This document shows positions 53,646-61,957 of a stretch of 64,000 nucleotides of DNA, in pieces. Source of the stretch: UBA10649 sp965278965 (GTDB lineage: Bacteria; Actinomycetota; Actinomycetes; S36-B12); assembly GCA_965278965.1 (NCBI GenBank), contig OZ257127.1, positions 186,001-250,000 on the forward strand, read 5' to 3'. Each line of letters starts with the position of its first letter. Within the stretch, counting starts at the first letter, position 1. The notes under the pieces were generated by a model. That model had not been told where the DNA came from, did not search any database, and worked only from the letters and a program-made list of their open reading frames with translations. The position numbers and the translations under genes are program-made.

Positions 53646-54443
53646 AGGATCGGTGGTGGGAGTGGTGGCCTCGGCTCGCGCGGCACGCTTGCTCGCCAGG
53701 ATCGGCGACAGCACGCGGTAGGTGAAGTACGCGGCCGCCAGGAACAGCGGGTAGCCCATGACGATCTTCGTGATGCCCTGGATCTCGACCCAGCCGAAGT
53801 AGTACATCGGCGTCTGCACGACCAGACGGCCGTAGAACAGCGCGACCCAGATCCACGACGCCGCGGCGTACGCCCGACGTAGCGCCGGGTCCCTGCGCCA
53901 CGACGTGCCCTCGCCGGTGAGGATGCCCATCGCGATCCCGATCAGGGGCCAGCGGACCAGGATCGACAGCAAGAACGCCGAGCCATACCCCAGGTTCGTG
54001 AGCATGCCGGGCAGGTAGACGTTGGAGGCGTTGTCGGTGCGGGCGGCGAACCACGCGGAGATGCCCAGCCCGACGAAGCCGGCCGCGACCTGCAGGAGCG
54101 GCTCGCGCCGGACCAGCCGCCACAGCGCGATCAGGCCGCCGGCGACCAACGCCGCGATGAGCGAGGGTCGCAGCTGCGAGGACGTGACGACGTACGCGAC
54201 CACGAAGACCGCGGTCGGGACACCGGAGTCGATGACGCCGCGCCATCCCCCGATCGCGCGCTCGAGCAGCAGTGCCTCGGCGCGCACCTCGGGGGCCGTC
54301 TCGACGCCGACGGGCTCGTCGGCCGCCTCGGTCACCTGCGCAACGGTCTCGGGGACGGTTGCAGGCTCCGGCACATTCGCAGGGTCAGGCACGTTCACGG
54401 GCTCGGACGCGGGCTCGGGGACCGGCGTGGCCGGAGTCGTCAT
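53637..54443 (-). CDS. DUF3159 membrane protein
   Basis: Membrane protein of 268 residues with about six helices from residue 70 on, matching actinobacterial DUF3159 (GGWRGVIDSGVPTAVFVVAYVV and PLFLAAAYFTYRVLSPI). The N-terminal 60 residues are a cytosolic, Pro/Val/Glu-rich linker with repeated VPEPA-type units. Function unknown. It overlaps the OB-fold gene by 4 bases and lies in the conserved trkA-dut neighbourhood. Confidence 0.87.
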   Translation of the reverse strand: MTTPATPVPEPASEPVNVPDPANVPEPATVPETVAQVTEAADEPVGVETAPEVRAEALLLERAIGGWRGVIDSGVPTAVFVVAYVVTSSQLRPSLIAALVAGGLIALWRLVRREPLLQVAAGFVGLGISAWFAARTDNASNVYLPGMLTNLGYGSAFLLSILVRWPLIGIAMGILTGEGTSWRRDPALRRAYAAASWIWVALFYGRLVVQTPMYYFGWVEIQGITKIVMGYPLFLAAAYFTYRVLSPILASKRAARAEATTPTTDPRP

Positions 54444-54841
54444 CCGGCGGAAGGCTTCAGCTCGTACCGCGGGTTGTACATCGTCGGGTTGTCCTCGTTG
54501 CTGGTGAGCCGGCCGTGGACGACCATCGTGCGCCCCGCCTCGATGCCGGGGATCCCGCGGCGGCCGAGCCAGACCACGGTGACGCTGCCCGACCCGTCGT
54601 ACAGGTCGACCTCAAGCGCCGGCACAGCTCCCTGAGGCCGCACGGTGATCGACCGGACCATGCCGCGGATCGCCACCTCGTTGCCGCCCGTGCAGTTGCA
54701 GATCGCCAGGAGGTCGTCGGCATCCACCTGCTCGCCGGCGAGCTCCTTCTGCAGCTCGTCCGCCTCCACCTGCGCCTGCGAGCGGGTCAAGGACTTCCAC
54801 AGACCGCGTCGCTCCGGAGGCCGTGCCGTGCTCGTCGCCAT
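54440..54841 (-). CDS. OB-fold nucleic acid-binding protein
   Basis: Small protein of 133 residues: a basic N-terminus, a helix, then an OB-fold (VAIRGMVRSITVRPQGAVPALEVDLYDGSG followed by VTVVWLGRRGIPGIEAGRTMVVHGRL). The family is conserved beside DUF3159 and DUF3710 in actinobacteria. It probably binds nucleic acid; no partner is known. ATGA overlap with the DUF3159 gene. Confidence 0.85.
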   Translation of the reverse strand: MATSTARPPERRGLWKSLTRSQAQVEADELQKELAGEQVDADDLLAICNCTGGNEVAIRGMVRSITVRPQGAVPALEVDLYDGSGSVTVVWLGRRGIPGIEAGRTMVVHGRLTSNEDNPTMYNPRYELKPSAG

Positions 54842-54888
54842 ACGGCAACGGTAGCTCCTGCCGGGCCGGACGCGGTGCTCGTGGTCCG

Positions 54889-55509
54889 CTAGCGCGTCTC
54901 CGTCACCTCGGGGCCACGCTCGAACGGCGACGGCAGCACCCGGCCCGGAGCGGGCACGGACGGGTCCTCGCTGACGGTGGGCATCTTCAGCGGGATGGGC
55001 GCGCCCACGGGCATCGCCTCTCCGCCGCGGACCACGACGAGCGTGCGGACGAGGTCCTCCAGCCGCTGCGCTCCCGGCCCGGGGCGCGCCGCGGAGCCGA
55101 GGAACACCGACCGCAGGAACCACCGCGGGCCCTCGACGCCGGTGAAGCGGGCCGGCTGTAGCTGGCTGCTGCCGTCGGACGCCGGCACCTGGGCGCGCAG
55201 CTCGGGTCCGAACGGCCCGACGCCCTCCTCGACGAGGCCGCCGGCGCCGTTGATCGAGGACCGGATCTGACCGCGCACGTCGTCCCACAGGCCGCCGCTG
55301 CGCGGCGCGGCATAGGGCTGCACCTGCACCGCGGCGTCACCGGCCGTGAACGTGAGCTGGCTGATCTGCCCGGTGCTCTCGTCCACCTGCACCTGCACCT
55401 CGACCCCCTCGGCGGGGGCGACCAGGAGTCCGCCGAGGTCCAGCCGCTCGGCGCCATCGGCGGCGTCGATCTCATCGGCATCCCACGGCCCGTTGGGGCG
55501 ATCTTCCAT
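54889..55509 (-). CDS. DUF3710 family protein
   Basis: Protein of 206 residues in the actinobacterial DUF3710 family, function unknown. Seen: RLDLGGLLVAPAEGVEVQVQVDE, LWDDVRGQIRSSI, VEEGVGPFGPELRAQVP and the GPRWFLRSVFLG segment. The ATG at 55509 has GGAGA in place; an in-frame start at 55533 is weaker. Usually adjacent to dut, as here. Confidence 0.87.
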   Translation of the reverse strand: MEDRPNGPWDADEIDAADGAERLDLGGLLVAPAEGVEVQVQVDESTGQISQLTFTAGDAAVQVQPYAAPRSGGLWDDVRGQIRSSINGAGGLVEEGVGPFGPELRAQVPASDGSSQLQPARFTGVEGPRWFLRSVFLGSAARPGPGAQRLEDLVRTLVVVRGGEAMPVGAPIPLKMPTVSEDPSVPAPGRVLPSPFERGPEVTETR

Positions 55510-55617
55510 GACTCTCCTTCGCCCGTGCGTCACCCGACGCAGCTCGGCGGTTATCGAATCGTTACCGTACCCGCCCCGTCAGCCCTCCGCCGCCAGGGCA
55601 CGGACTCACCGGCCCGG

Positions 55618-56073
55618 TCAGGCCCGGGAAAGTCCCCCGGTCGAGCCGAAGCCGCCCGCGGCCCGGTGCGAGCCGGGCAGCTCGGAGACCTCGTGCAGTC
55701 GTGCCCGCGCGACCTCCTGGACGACGAGCTGGGCGATGCGGTCCCCGCGCGAGATCGTCGCCGTGGCCACCGGGTCGTGGTTGACGAGGACGACGCTGAT
55801 CTCGCCGCGGTAGCCCGCATCCACGACGCCGGGGGCGTTCACCAGCCCCAGGCCGTGCCGGATCGCCAGGCCGCTGCGTGGGCACACGAGCGCGACATAG
55901 CCGTCCGGCAGCGCGATGGCCACGCCGGTCGGCACCAAGGCCCGCTCGCCAGGGGCGAGCTGGACGTCGACGCGGGCGCGCAGGTCCAGGCCCGCGTCAC
56001 CTGGGTGCTCGTACGCCGGGAGCGGTAGGTCCGGGTCGAGCCGATGGACGAGGACATCCGGTACGACGGTCAC
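55618..56073 (-). CDS. dut: dUTP diphosphatase
   Basis: Trimeric dUTPase of 151 residues, hydrolysing dUTP to keep uracil out of DNA. Motifs: AGLDLRA (1), CPRSGLAIRHG (2), LVNAPGVVDAGYRGEI (3), RGDRIAQLVV (4) and the C-terminal AAGGFGSTGG (5). The GTG start overlaps the thioesterase stop as GTGA. Confidence 0.97.
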   Translation of the reverse strand: MTVVPDVLVHRLDPDLPLPAYEHPGDAGLDLRARVDVQLAPGERALVPTGVAIALPDGYVALVCPRSGLAIRHGLGLVNAPGVVDAGYRGEISVVLVNHDPVATATISRGDRIAQLVVQEVARARLHEVSELPGSHRAAGGFGSTGGLSRA

Positions 56074-56711
56074 GGGTTGAGCTCCACGGTGTACTCCTCG
56101 CCCTCCGGTCGCCACGCCGGCCCGCCAGAGGCGCGGTCCTCGATCGCCTGGCGCACCTGCGCCGCCGTGCCGTGGTCGACGAAGTGCTGCAGGCCTACCT
56201 GGATGAACAGCGCCGTCGCCGTGACCGCGATGGGCCCGTCCGGCTCGGCGAGGCGCCCGACAGCGCGCGTGAACACCTTGCGTCCCTTGACGCCGACGAC
56301 CTCGCCGTCGATGACAAGGGTCTCGCCCACCGGGACGGGGCGGCGGAAGTCGACCTCGATGCGCGCGGTGACGGCCGGGCCGGCCAGCAGCCAGTTCAGC
56401 GAGCCGAGGATCTCGTCCAACGCCGTCGTCAGCACGCCGCCGTGCGCCAGGCCCGGGGCACCTTGGTGGTGCTCCGACGCCATGAACCGGCCGGAGACGC
56501 GCAGACCCTCGCCCGCCGTGATCTGCAGGTGCAGTCCGGTCGGATGGTCGGCCCCGCACCCGAAGCACCAGCGGTAGTGCGACGGGACGGGCTCGCCGGG
56601 CGACGGGGCGTTCGGCGACCGAAGCGGCATGACCGCGTCGGACGGCGCGGTCGTCGGGAGCGTCGCCTTCGGTCGGTTGGCGCCGGTCGAGGCGTCGCGG
56701 GAGGCGGTCAT
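56070..56711 (-). CDS. PaaI-type hotdog-fold thioesterase
   Basis: Protein of 213 residues with a hotdog fold: CFGCGADHPTGLHLQI, GLAHGGVLTTALDEILGSL with the catalytic-type Asp and Glu, then RIEVDFRRPVPVGETLVIDGEV. Likely a small acyl-CoA thioesterase. Start ATG 56711 has TACCCT 7 bases before it. Coupled to dut. A longer frame upstream is not supported. Confidence 0.86.
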   Translation of the reverse strand: MTASRDASTGANRPKATLPTTAPSDAVMPLRSPNAPSPGEPVPSHYRWCFGCGADHPTGLHLQITAGEGLRVSGRFMASEHHQGAPGLAHGGVLTTALDEILGSLNWLLAGPAVTARIEVDFRRPVPVGETLVIDGEVVGVKGRKVFTRAVGRLAEPDGPIAVTATALFIQVGLQHFVDHGTAAQVRQAIEDRASGGPAWRPEGEEYTVELNP

Positions 56712-56718
56712 CGCGCCG

Positions 56719-56739
56719 AGGGTACTCGCGTGCCAGGCT
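56719..56739. promoter_or_regulatory. Back-to-back promoters of thioesterase and DUF3093 genes
   Basis: TACCCT on the minus strand (56724-56719), 7 bases before ATG 56711. CAGGCT on the plus strand (56734-56739), 6 bases before ATG 56746. The spacer between the two starts is only 34 bases. Confidence 0.5.
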
Positions 56740-56745
56740 GGCCGG

Positions 56746-57204
56746 ATGGACGACGGGACGGGGTACCGCGAGCGGCTGTGGCCGACCTGGTGGGCGTCGA
56801 TCCTCGCCCTCGTCCCGGCGCTGATGATCTCGGTCGCGTACGGCGCCGCCCTGGGTGCCGGCGTCGGTTGGGGCGTGGCCGCGGTGACCGGCGTGCTCAC
56901 CGTGCTTCTGCTGGTCGTCACCGCGCCGCGGATCGAGGTGACCGCCGACCACCTGGCCGTCGGGCCCGCGGTCCTGCCGCCGTCCGCCGTCGCCGCGGTC
57001 GAGGTGGTGGACGCGAGCCGGATGGCTCAGCTGCGCGGACCGGGCGCCGACGCGCGTGTCTTCGTCGCGCTGCGCCCGTGGTCTGCCCGCAACGGGGTGC
57101 TCGTGACGCTCGATGATCCGCAGGACCCGCACCCGGCGTGGCTGTTCAGCTCCCGCCACCCCACTCGCGTGGTGACCGCGCTCACTGCAACGATGGGCCG
57201 CTGA
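56746..57204 (+). CDS. DUF3093 membrane protein
   Basis: Protein of 152 residues with two N-terminal membrane helices (WASILALVPALMISVAYG and VAAVTGVLTVLLLVVTAP) and a cytosolic beta-rich domain (VDASRMAQLRGPGADARVFVALRPW). Matches DUF3093, which neighbours dut in actinobacteria. Function unknown. Confidence 0.86.
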   Translation: MDDGTGYRERLWPTWWASILALVPALMISVAYGAALGAGVGWGVAAVTGVLTVLLLVVTAPRIEVTADHLAVGPAVLPPSAVAAVEVVDASRMAQLRGPGADARVFVALRPWSARNGVLVTLDDPQDPHPAWLFSSRHPTRVVTALTATMGR

Positions 57205-57222
57205 CCTACTCACGGAGGATCC

Positions 57223-57528
57223 ATGGACGCGTCCGACGGCGACATCTCCGGCGACATCGCCGCCGACGTCAAGATCGAGGTCAACCCGCTGATGCACGTC
57301 GTCGCGCCGCTGGCCGCGGTGCTCGTGACGATGGTCGTCCGCAAGGCCGTGAGCGTCGCGTACGAGAAGGCGACGGGCCGACCGGTACCCCAGGCCCGTG
57401 ACCTGCACGTGTCACTGCCCCGTGCGATCGCGTGGACGGCGGTCATCACAACGGCTGCGGCCGTCGCGGAGGTTGCGGTCTACCGGGCCGTCAACCGTGC
57501 AGGCGCTCGGATCCTTCCGCCCGGGTAG
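57223..57528 (+). CDS. DUF4235 membrane protein
   Basis: Protein of 101 residues with two predicted helices (VVAPLAAVLVTMVVRKAV and AIAWTAVITTAAAVAEVAVY) separated by the loop YEKATGRPVPQ, the DUF4235 layout. Function unknown. ATG preceded by GGAGGA. Converges with the DUF4193 gene. Confidence 0.82.
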   Translation: MDASDGDISGDIAADVKIEVNPLMHVVAPLAAVLVTMVVRKAVSVAYEKATGRPVPQARDLHVSLPRAIAWTAVITTAAAVAEVAVYRAVNRAGARILPPG

Positions 57529-57551
57529 CGCCGGTCGACGCGCGCCCGCGA

Positions 57552-57569
57552 GCGCCTGGGATCAGGCGC
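57552..57569. terminator. Short hairpin over the DUF4193 stop
   Basis: GCGCCTG-GGAT-CAGGCGC, 7-bp stem and 4-base loop, containing the DUF4193 stop codon; a candidate terminator for the convergent pair. Confidence 0.5.
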
Positions 57570-57858
57570 ACTCCTTGCAGATCGGTCCGTTCTTGCCCTC
57601 GTGGTCGAGCTGGCTGCGGTGGTGGACCAGGAAGCACGACGAGCACGTGAACTCGTCCGACTGCCGCGGGAGCACCCGCACTGTGAGGCTCTCGTCGGAG
57701 AGGTCGGCGCCCGGAAGCTCAAGGCTCTCGGCCAGCTCCGCCTCGTCCACGTCGACCGCGGAGGAGGCCTTGTCGGCACGACGGGCCTTCAGCTCCTCGA
57801 GGCTGTCCTCTGCGAGCTCCTCGTCCGTCTTCCGAGGTGCGTCGTAGTCGGTTGCCAT
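57562..57858 (-). CDS. DUF4193 zinc-ribbon protein
   Basis: Protein of 98 residues matching actinobacterial DUF4193. It begins MATDYDAPRKTDEEL, has an acidic middle, and ends with two CxxC pairs (EFTCSSCFLVHHRSQL and PICKECA) likely to bind zinc. Function unknown. Its place after dut and DUF3093 matches M. tuberculosis. Confidence 0.9.
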   Translation of the reverse strand: MATDYDAPRKTDEELAEDSLEELKARRADKASSAVDVDEAELAESLELPGADLSDESLTVRVLPRQSDEFTCSSCFLVHHRSQLDHEGKNGPICKECA

Positions 57859-58027
57859 CGTGAGGTCAGCCCCTTCCCATTCTGCGAGCCTTACGCTCGC
57901 CCTTGCCCGAACGCTCCGAGCCCGCCCAACATTCCGCGGGGGGCGATTGTGCCTCATCGCTGTGGCGGCCGCGTGGCAGGGTTGCGTCGGCGCGCCGGAG
58001 CGGTGCGCTTTCCCTCATGGAGGCCCC

Positions 58028-58546
58028 ATGCCTTGCTACGCCCTCGGCGATATCGCGCCGACGATCGACCCCACGGCGTTCGTCCATCCCGACGCCGTCC
58101 TGATCGGTGACGTACGCATCGGTCCGGAGTCGAGCGTGTGGCCGACGGCGGTGCTGCGCGGCGACGGCGGGGCGATCATCGTGGGCGCACAGACATCGAT
58201 CCAGGACGGCACCGTGATCCACTGCACGTCGACCTTGGACACCGTCGTCGGCGACCGCTGTGTCGTCGGTCACAACGCTCACCTCGAGGGGTGCACGATC
58301 CACGACGACAGCCTCGTCGGGTCGGGGTCGGTCGTCCTGCACCGGGCCGAGGTCGGCCCGCACGCGCTGGTCGGCGCGGGAGCGCTCGTGGGCAACGGCA
58401 AGGTCGTGCCGCCGTTCGCCCGTGCCCTCGGGGTGCCCGCGACGATCGTCCCCGACGTCGTGCGGGAGGGCGAGTTCACCCAGGCGGCGCAGGGCTACGT
58501 CGCCAAGACCCACCGCTACCGCGCCGAGCTGCGTCGCCTCGACTGA
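58028..58546 (+). CDS. Gamma-class carbonic anhydrase-like protein
   Basis: Left-handed beta-helix protein of 172 residues of the gamma-carbonic anhydrase/YrdA type. Hexapeptide repeats are visible (IGDVRIGPESSVWPTAVLRGD). Zinc histidines are in IHCTST, GHNAHLEG. It may hydrate CO2 or act on acyl-CoA. ATG with GGAGG upstream. Converges with the inositol monophosphatase gene. Confidence 0.9.
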   Translation: MPCYALGDIAPTIDPTAFVHPDAVLIGDVRIGPESSVWPTAVLRGDGGAIIVGAQTSIQDGTVIHCTSTLDTVVGDRCVVGHNAHLEGCTIHDDSLVGSGSVVLHRAEVGPHALVGAGALVGNGKVVPPFARALGVPATIVPDVVREGEFTQAAQGYVAKTHRYRAELRRLD

Positions 58547-58559
58547 CCCGCCCCCCTTA

Positions 58560-58634
58560 CCGCCGAGACGCCTTGAATGGTCGCTAAAACCGCCTTTCAA
58601 GGGCGTTTGACGACCATTCCAGGCGCGTCGGCGG
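58560..58634. terminator. Very long hairpin between gamma-CA and IMPase genes
   Basis: Arms 58560-58583 and 58611-58634 (24 bases, 3 mismatches) enclose a 27-base centre that is itself partly self-complementary, so the whole 75 bases may fold. It fills most of the gap between two convergent genes and ends one base before the IMPase stop. Confidence 0.65.
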
Positions 58635-59474
58635 CTACCGGTCGGCGTCGAGTGCGGTGAGGCGGTCGCGCAGCGCGTCGGCGATCCCGGGAGCGACGGC
58701 GAGCATGAACTCGCTGCCGGGCGGACGCCCCGGACGCAGGCCATCGACGACGACGCCGGCCTCGGCGGCGATGACCAGCCCCGCCGCGATATCCCACGGG
58801 TTCAGGTTGCGCTCGTAGAACGCGTCGACGCGGCCCCGCGCGGTCCAGCACAGGTCGACGCAGGCGGCACCCAGGCGTCGCAGGTCACGGATGCCGGCGA
58901 TGAGGTCGGCGGCGACGGCGGCCTGCCGGCGCCGCAGCTGCGGGTCGTAGTTGTAGCCGGTCACGACCAGCGACACCGGCAGCTCCGTCACAGTGCTGCA
59001 ACGGAGGCGGGTGACCCGGGCGCCGTCGACGAGCCAGGACCCGTGCCCGCGGATCCCGATGTAGGACTCCCCCAAGTCGGGGGCGACGACGACGCCGACC
59101 TCGCCGACCCCGTCGACCTCGACGCCGATCGACACGCCCCACATCGGCAGCCCGTAGAGGTAGTTCGTCGTGCCGTCGAGCGGGTCCACGACCCACCGGA
59201 CGCCGGACGTACCGGGCCGCTCGCCGCCCTCCTCGCCCAGGAACCCGTCATCGGGCCGCGCGCCCAGGACCGACGTGACGATGAGCGCCTCTGCGGTGCG
59301 GTCCATGACCGTGACCGCGTCGGCGACGTTGCTCTTGGTGTCGACGACGAGGTCGCGCGGACGCTCGTCGCGCAGGAACGCCCCGGCCTCGGTCGCCGCC
59401 CGCCAGGCCGGTCGTACCAACGGATGCCGGGCGAACAGGTCGGCAAGGACGGTGGGCTCACGGTCATCGGGCAC
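58635..59474 (-). CDS. Inositol monophosphatase family protein
   Basis: Mg2+-dependent phosphatase of 279 residues. Seen: GEEGGERPG with the metal-binding glutamate, VDPLDGTTNYLYGLPMW (motif DPxDGT) and NPWDIAAGLVIAAEAG. Likely releases inositol from inositol phosphate for phosphatidylinositol and mycothiol synthesis, or acts on fructose bisphosphate; the family allows both. Corresponds to M. tuberculosis suhB. GTG 59474 is preferred to an upstream in-frame start because of the GAGGAT box six bases upstream. Confidence 0.9.
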   Translation of the reverse strand: MPDDREPTVLADLFARHPLVRPAWRAATEAGAFLRDERPRDLVVDTKSNVADAVTVMDRTAEALIVTSVLGARPDDGFLGEEGGERPGTSGVRWVVDPLDGTTNYLYGLPMWGVSIGVEVDGVGEVGVVVAPDLGESYIGIRGHGSWLVDGARVTRLRCSTVTELPVSLVVTGYNYDPQLRRRQAAVAADLIAGIRDLRRLGAACVDLCWTARGRVDAFYERNLNPWDIAAGLVIAAEAGVVVDGLRPGRPPGSEFMLAVAPGIADALRDRLTALDADR

Positions 59475-59534
59475 GTCTCCATCCTCCCCCGGCGGCACCC
59501 CGTACCGCCGTCGGGGCCGGTCAGGGCGATGGCC

Positions 59535-59540
59535 TAGGTT
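59535..59540 (+). promoter_or_regulatory. TAGGTT -10 box of the MFS gene
   Basis: TAGGTT followed by 7 bases and ATG at 59548. Confidence 0.55.
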
Positions 59541-59547
59541 CGAGCGC

Positions 59548-60816
59548 ATGTTCGGCGGCTACCGGTCGGCACTGGCGCTACCGGGAGCCATCCGGTTCTC
59601 GAGCGCCGGCCTCGTCGCGCGCCTGCCCAACTCGATCGAGACCCTCGGCATCGTCCTGCTCGTCAGCGGCCAGACCGGCTCGTACGCGCTCGCTGGCGCG
59701 ATGTCGGCGGCGTACCAGCTGGCCGTCGCGGTGGGTGCGCCGATGACGAGCCGGCTCGCCGACCGCCGCGGGCAGACGGCGCTGCTGACGTTCCTGTGCA
59801 TCGCCAACGCCGCACTCGTGTGCGTGCTCGTCGGCCTGATCGTGAACGACGCCCCGGCCGCCGTGTCGCTGGTCGTGGCCGCCCTGGCCGGCGTCACGCA
59901 GCCGGCCATCGGGTCCATGGTCCGCGCGCGGTGGGCCGCGATCGCCCCGGATGCGCCCACGCTGCGGACCGCCTTCGCGCTCGAGAGCGTGCTCGACGAG
60001 GTCGTCTTCACCGTCGGCCCGCTGGTGACCTCGGTCCTGGCGTTCCAGGTCGGACTGCCGGCTCCGCTGATCGTCGCGTCGGTCCTCGTCCTCGTCGGCG
60101 GCCTCGCCTTGGCGGCGCAGCGGCGCACCGCCCCCGCCCCCTCGCCGCCGGCCCAGCACGGCGAGCGGGGCGTGCTGGGCTCCCCGGCGTTGTTCATCGT
60201 CGTCGTCGCCGCGCTCGGCATCGGCGGGGTGTTCGGCACGTATGAGGTCGCCGTCGTCGCCTTCACGCAGAACGCCGGCCAGGCGGGCACCTCCGGGATC
60301 GTGCTGGGGCTGTGGGCGTTCGGGTCGATGCTCGGCGGGATCGTGTTCGGCGGCCGGCACTGGCCGGCGAGCCTGCCGCGTCAGGTCCTCGTGCTGTCGA
60401 CGATCCTCGCCGTCGCCCTCGTCCCGGCGACGCTCGTACGGACCGTCCCGCCGCTGATGGTCGCGACCTTCGTCGCCGGCGTCATGGTGGCGCCCGCGCT
60501 CATCTCCACGTTCGCGCTCACCGAGCGGCTCGTGCCGGCGCGGCTGCTGACCGAGAGCCTCACGTGGGCGACGTCCGGGCTCACGGTCGGCTTCGCCGGC
60601 GGGACTGCCGTGGCCGGGATCGTGGTCGACGCGCACGGGTCGACCCCGGCGTTCGTGCTGTCGGTCGGCTGCGCGGCGACAGCGGCGATCATCGTCGCGG
60701 CGACCCTGCGGCCGCTCACCCGGGCGATGCGGCCACCGGAGGACCTCCCACCGGCCGCGACGATCGGCGCCGACCCGGTCGCCGGCCCGACTCCTGGAGC
60801 CGAGCGCACGAGCTGA
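59548..60816 (+). CDS. MFS transporter
   Basis: Membrane protein of 422 residues with about 12 helices. The cytosolic loop SRLADRRGQTALL between helices 2 and 3 is the MFS signature. Probably a drug or metabolite exporter; substrate unknown. The start is set by the TAGGTT box. It precedes sepH. Confidence 0.9.
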   Translation: MFGGYRSALALPGAIRFSSAGLVARLPNSIETLGIVLLVSGQTGSYALAGAMSAAYQLAVAVGAPMTSRLADRRGQTALLTFLCIANAALVCVLVGLIVNDAPAAVSLVVAALAGVTQPAIGSMVRARWAAIAPDAPTLRTAFALESVLDEVVFTVGPLVTSVLAFQVGLPAPLIVASVLVLVGGLALAAQRRTAPAPSPPAQHGERGVLGSPALFIVVVAALGIGGVFGTYEVAVVAFTQNAGQAGTSGIVLGLWAFGSMLGGIVFGGRHWPASLPRQVLVLSTILAVALVPATLVRTVPPLMVATFVAGVMVAPALISTFALTERLVPARLLTESLTWATSGLTVGFAGGTAVAGIVVDAHGSTPAFVLSVGCAATAAIIVAATLRPLTRAMRPPEDLPPAATIGADPVAGPTPGAERTS

Positions 60817-60964
60817 CAGCGCGGCCGTCGGCCGTCCCACACCCCGACCCGCCGAGGGGGTTCGCAGCCCGGGACGAGCCGCGAGGCGGCTCGACGCGCT
60901 AGGTTCGGCACTGACCGACGGCCCGCACGCCGCGAGCCACCCGACCCGGCACCAGGAGCCTGCC

Positions 60965-61765
60965 CTGCAGACGTTCAGCCCGCGCGAGGTCCAGGCGCGA
61001 GTGCGTGCCGGCGAGACGGCTGAGGCCATCGCCGGCGACACCGGCTGGTCGCTCGACAAGGTCGTGCGCTACGCCGAGCCCCTGCTTGCCGAGCGCGCCT
61101 ACATCGCCGAGCAGGCGCAGGCCGTCGAGGTCCGTCGATCCGGTGGCGGCGCGACCCTGCGCGAGGCTGCGGTCGCTGCTGCCGGGCCCGAGCTGGTGTG
61201 GGACGCCTTCCGTCGCGACGACGGCAGGTGGATCGTCACCGCCGTCTACGCCGACCGGACCGGTGAGCACCGAGCGGCCTGGACCTACGACCACGGCGGG
61301 CGCAACCTGCACCCGCAGGACGACCAGGCCCGCGCGCTCATGGGTGCGCGTCCCGCCGCCGCGAGCGATGCCCCGCTCGACGATGCCGACATCGCCGACG
61401 CACTGAACCTCGTCGCGCCGATCCCGGTCGTGCGCGCAGAGCCCGAGCCCGGCCGTCCGCGCCTGGTCGCAGTCCCCGACGCCGACGACGAATCGGCGGA
61501 TGAGCCGGCCGACGACGTCCAGGAGACCGTCGTCGTCTCGACCGAGCCGGAGCCGGCACCGGCGCCCACCCGGCGCACCTCGCGTTCGACCAAGACGGCC
61601 GCGGCGAAGAAGGCCGCGCCGGCCAAGGACAAAGAGCCCGAGGCCGAGCCGGCAGCGACGCCAGCACCGGCCGCGCGCAAGCCGCGCGGGCGCAAGGCCC
61701 GCGCGAGCGTCCCGACGTGGGACGAGATCCTCTTCGGCTCGGGCAAGCCCGACGACGACGCCTGA
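60965..61765 (+). CDS. sepH: SepH septation protein, N-terminally short, probable CTG start
   Basis: Cell-division regulator that stimulates FtsZ assembly in actinobacteria. Seen: FSPREVQARVRAGETAEAIAG (the DUF3071 helix-turn-helix part), WRRDDGRW-like FRRDDGRWIVTAVY, a long Ala/Pro/Glu linker, and the conserved tail SVPTWDEILFG. The first 50-60 residues common to SepH homologues are missing. No ATG, GTG or TTG lies in frame before the GTG at 61001, inside the conserved region. CTG 60965 with AGGAG 6 bases upstream is the best start. Confidence 0.72.
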   Translation: MQTFSPREVQARVRAGETAEAIAGDTGWSLDKVVRYAEPLLAERAYIAEQAQAVEVRRSGGGATLREAAVAAAGPELVWDAFRRDDGRWIVTAVYADRTGEHRAAWTYDHGGRNLHPQDDQARALMGARPAAASDAPLDDADIADALNLVAPIPVVRAEPEPGRPRLVAVPDADDESADEPADDVQETVVVSTEPEPAPAPTRRTSRSTKTAAAKKAAPAKDKEPEAEPAATPAPAARKPRGRKARASVPTWDEILFGSGKPDDDA

Positions 61766-61792
61766 CGCTCCCCCACCTTGCCCCTTACTGCC

Positions 61793-61850
61793 CGAGCGGT
61801 GAGTTGTCGTCGCAATAGTGCCGCACGACCCGACGACAGCTCACCGCTCG
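61793..61850. repeat. Long-stem palindrome copy B (20-18-20), left of DUF559 gene
   Basis: Arms 61793-61812 and 61831-61850 with one mismatch, loop of 18. The stem is nearly identical to copies A and C. It begins 28 bases after the sepH stop and lies upstream of the DUF559 gene. Confidence 0.85.
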
Positions 61851-61944
61851 CGGCGTTGTGGGACGGATGTCCACAGCTGCGCGTCGACGCCGGGCGGCGT
61901 CCACCGCTGGCCTGACGTCGGCTGGCTCTCGCCAGGGGCACGCG

Positions 61945-61950
61945 CACCCT
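61945..61950 (+). promoter_or_regulatory. CACCCT -10-like box of the DUF559 gene
   Basis: CACCCT followed by 7 bases and ATG at 61958; weaker than the TANNNT boxes elsewhere. Confidence 0.35.
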
Positions 61951-61957
61951 GCACGTC

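Noticed and set aside
61867..61875. DnaA-box-like sequence with TGTCCACA upstream of the DUF559 gene
   Set aside because: A single box differing at one position from the actinobacterial consensus, with no AT-rich region or cluster; not enough for an origin.
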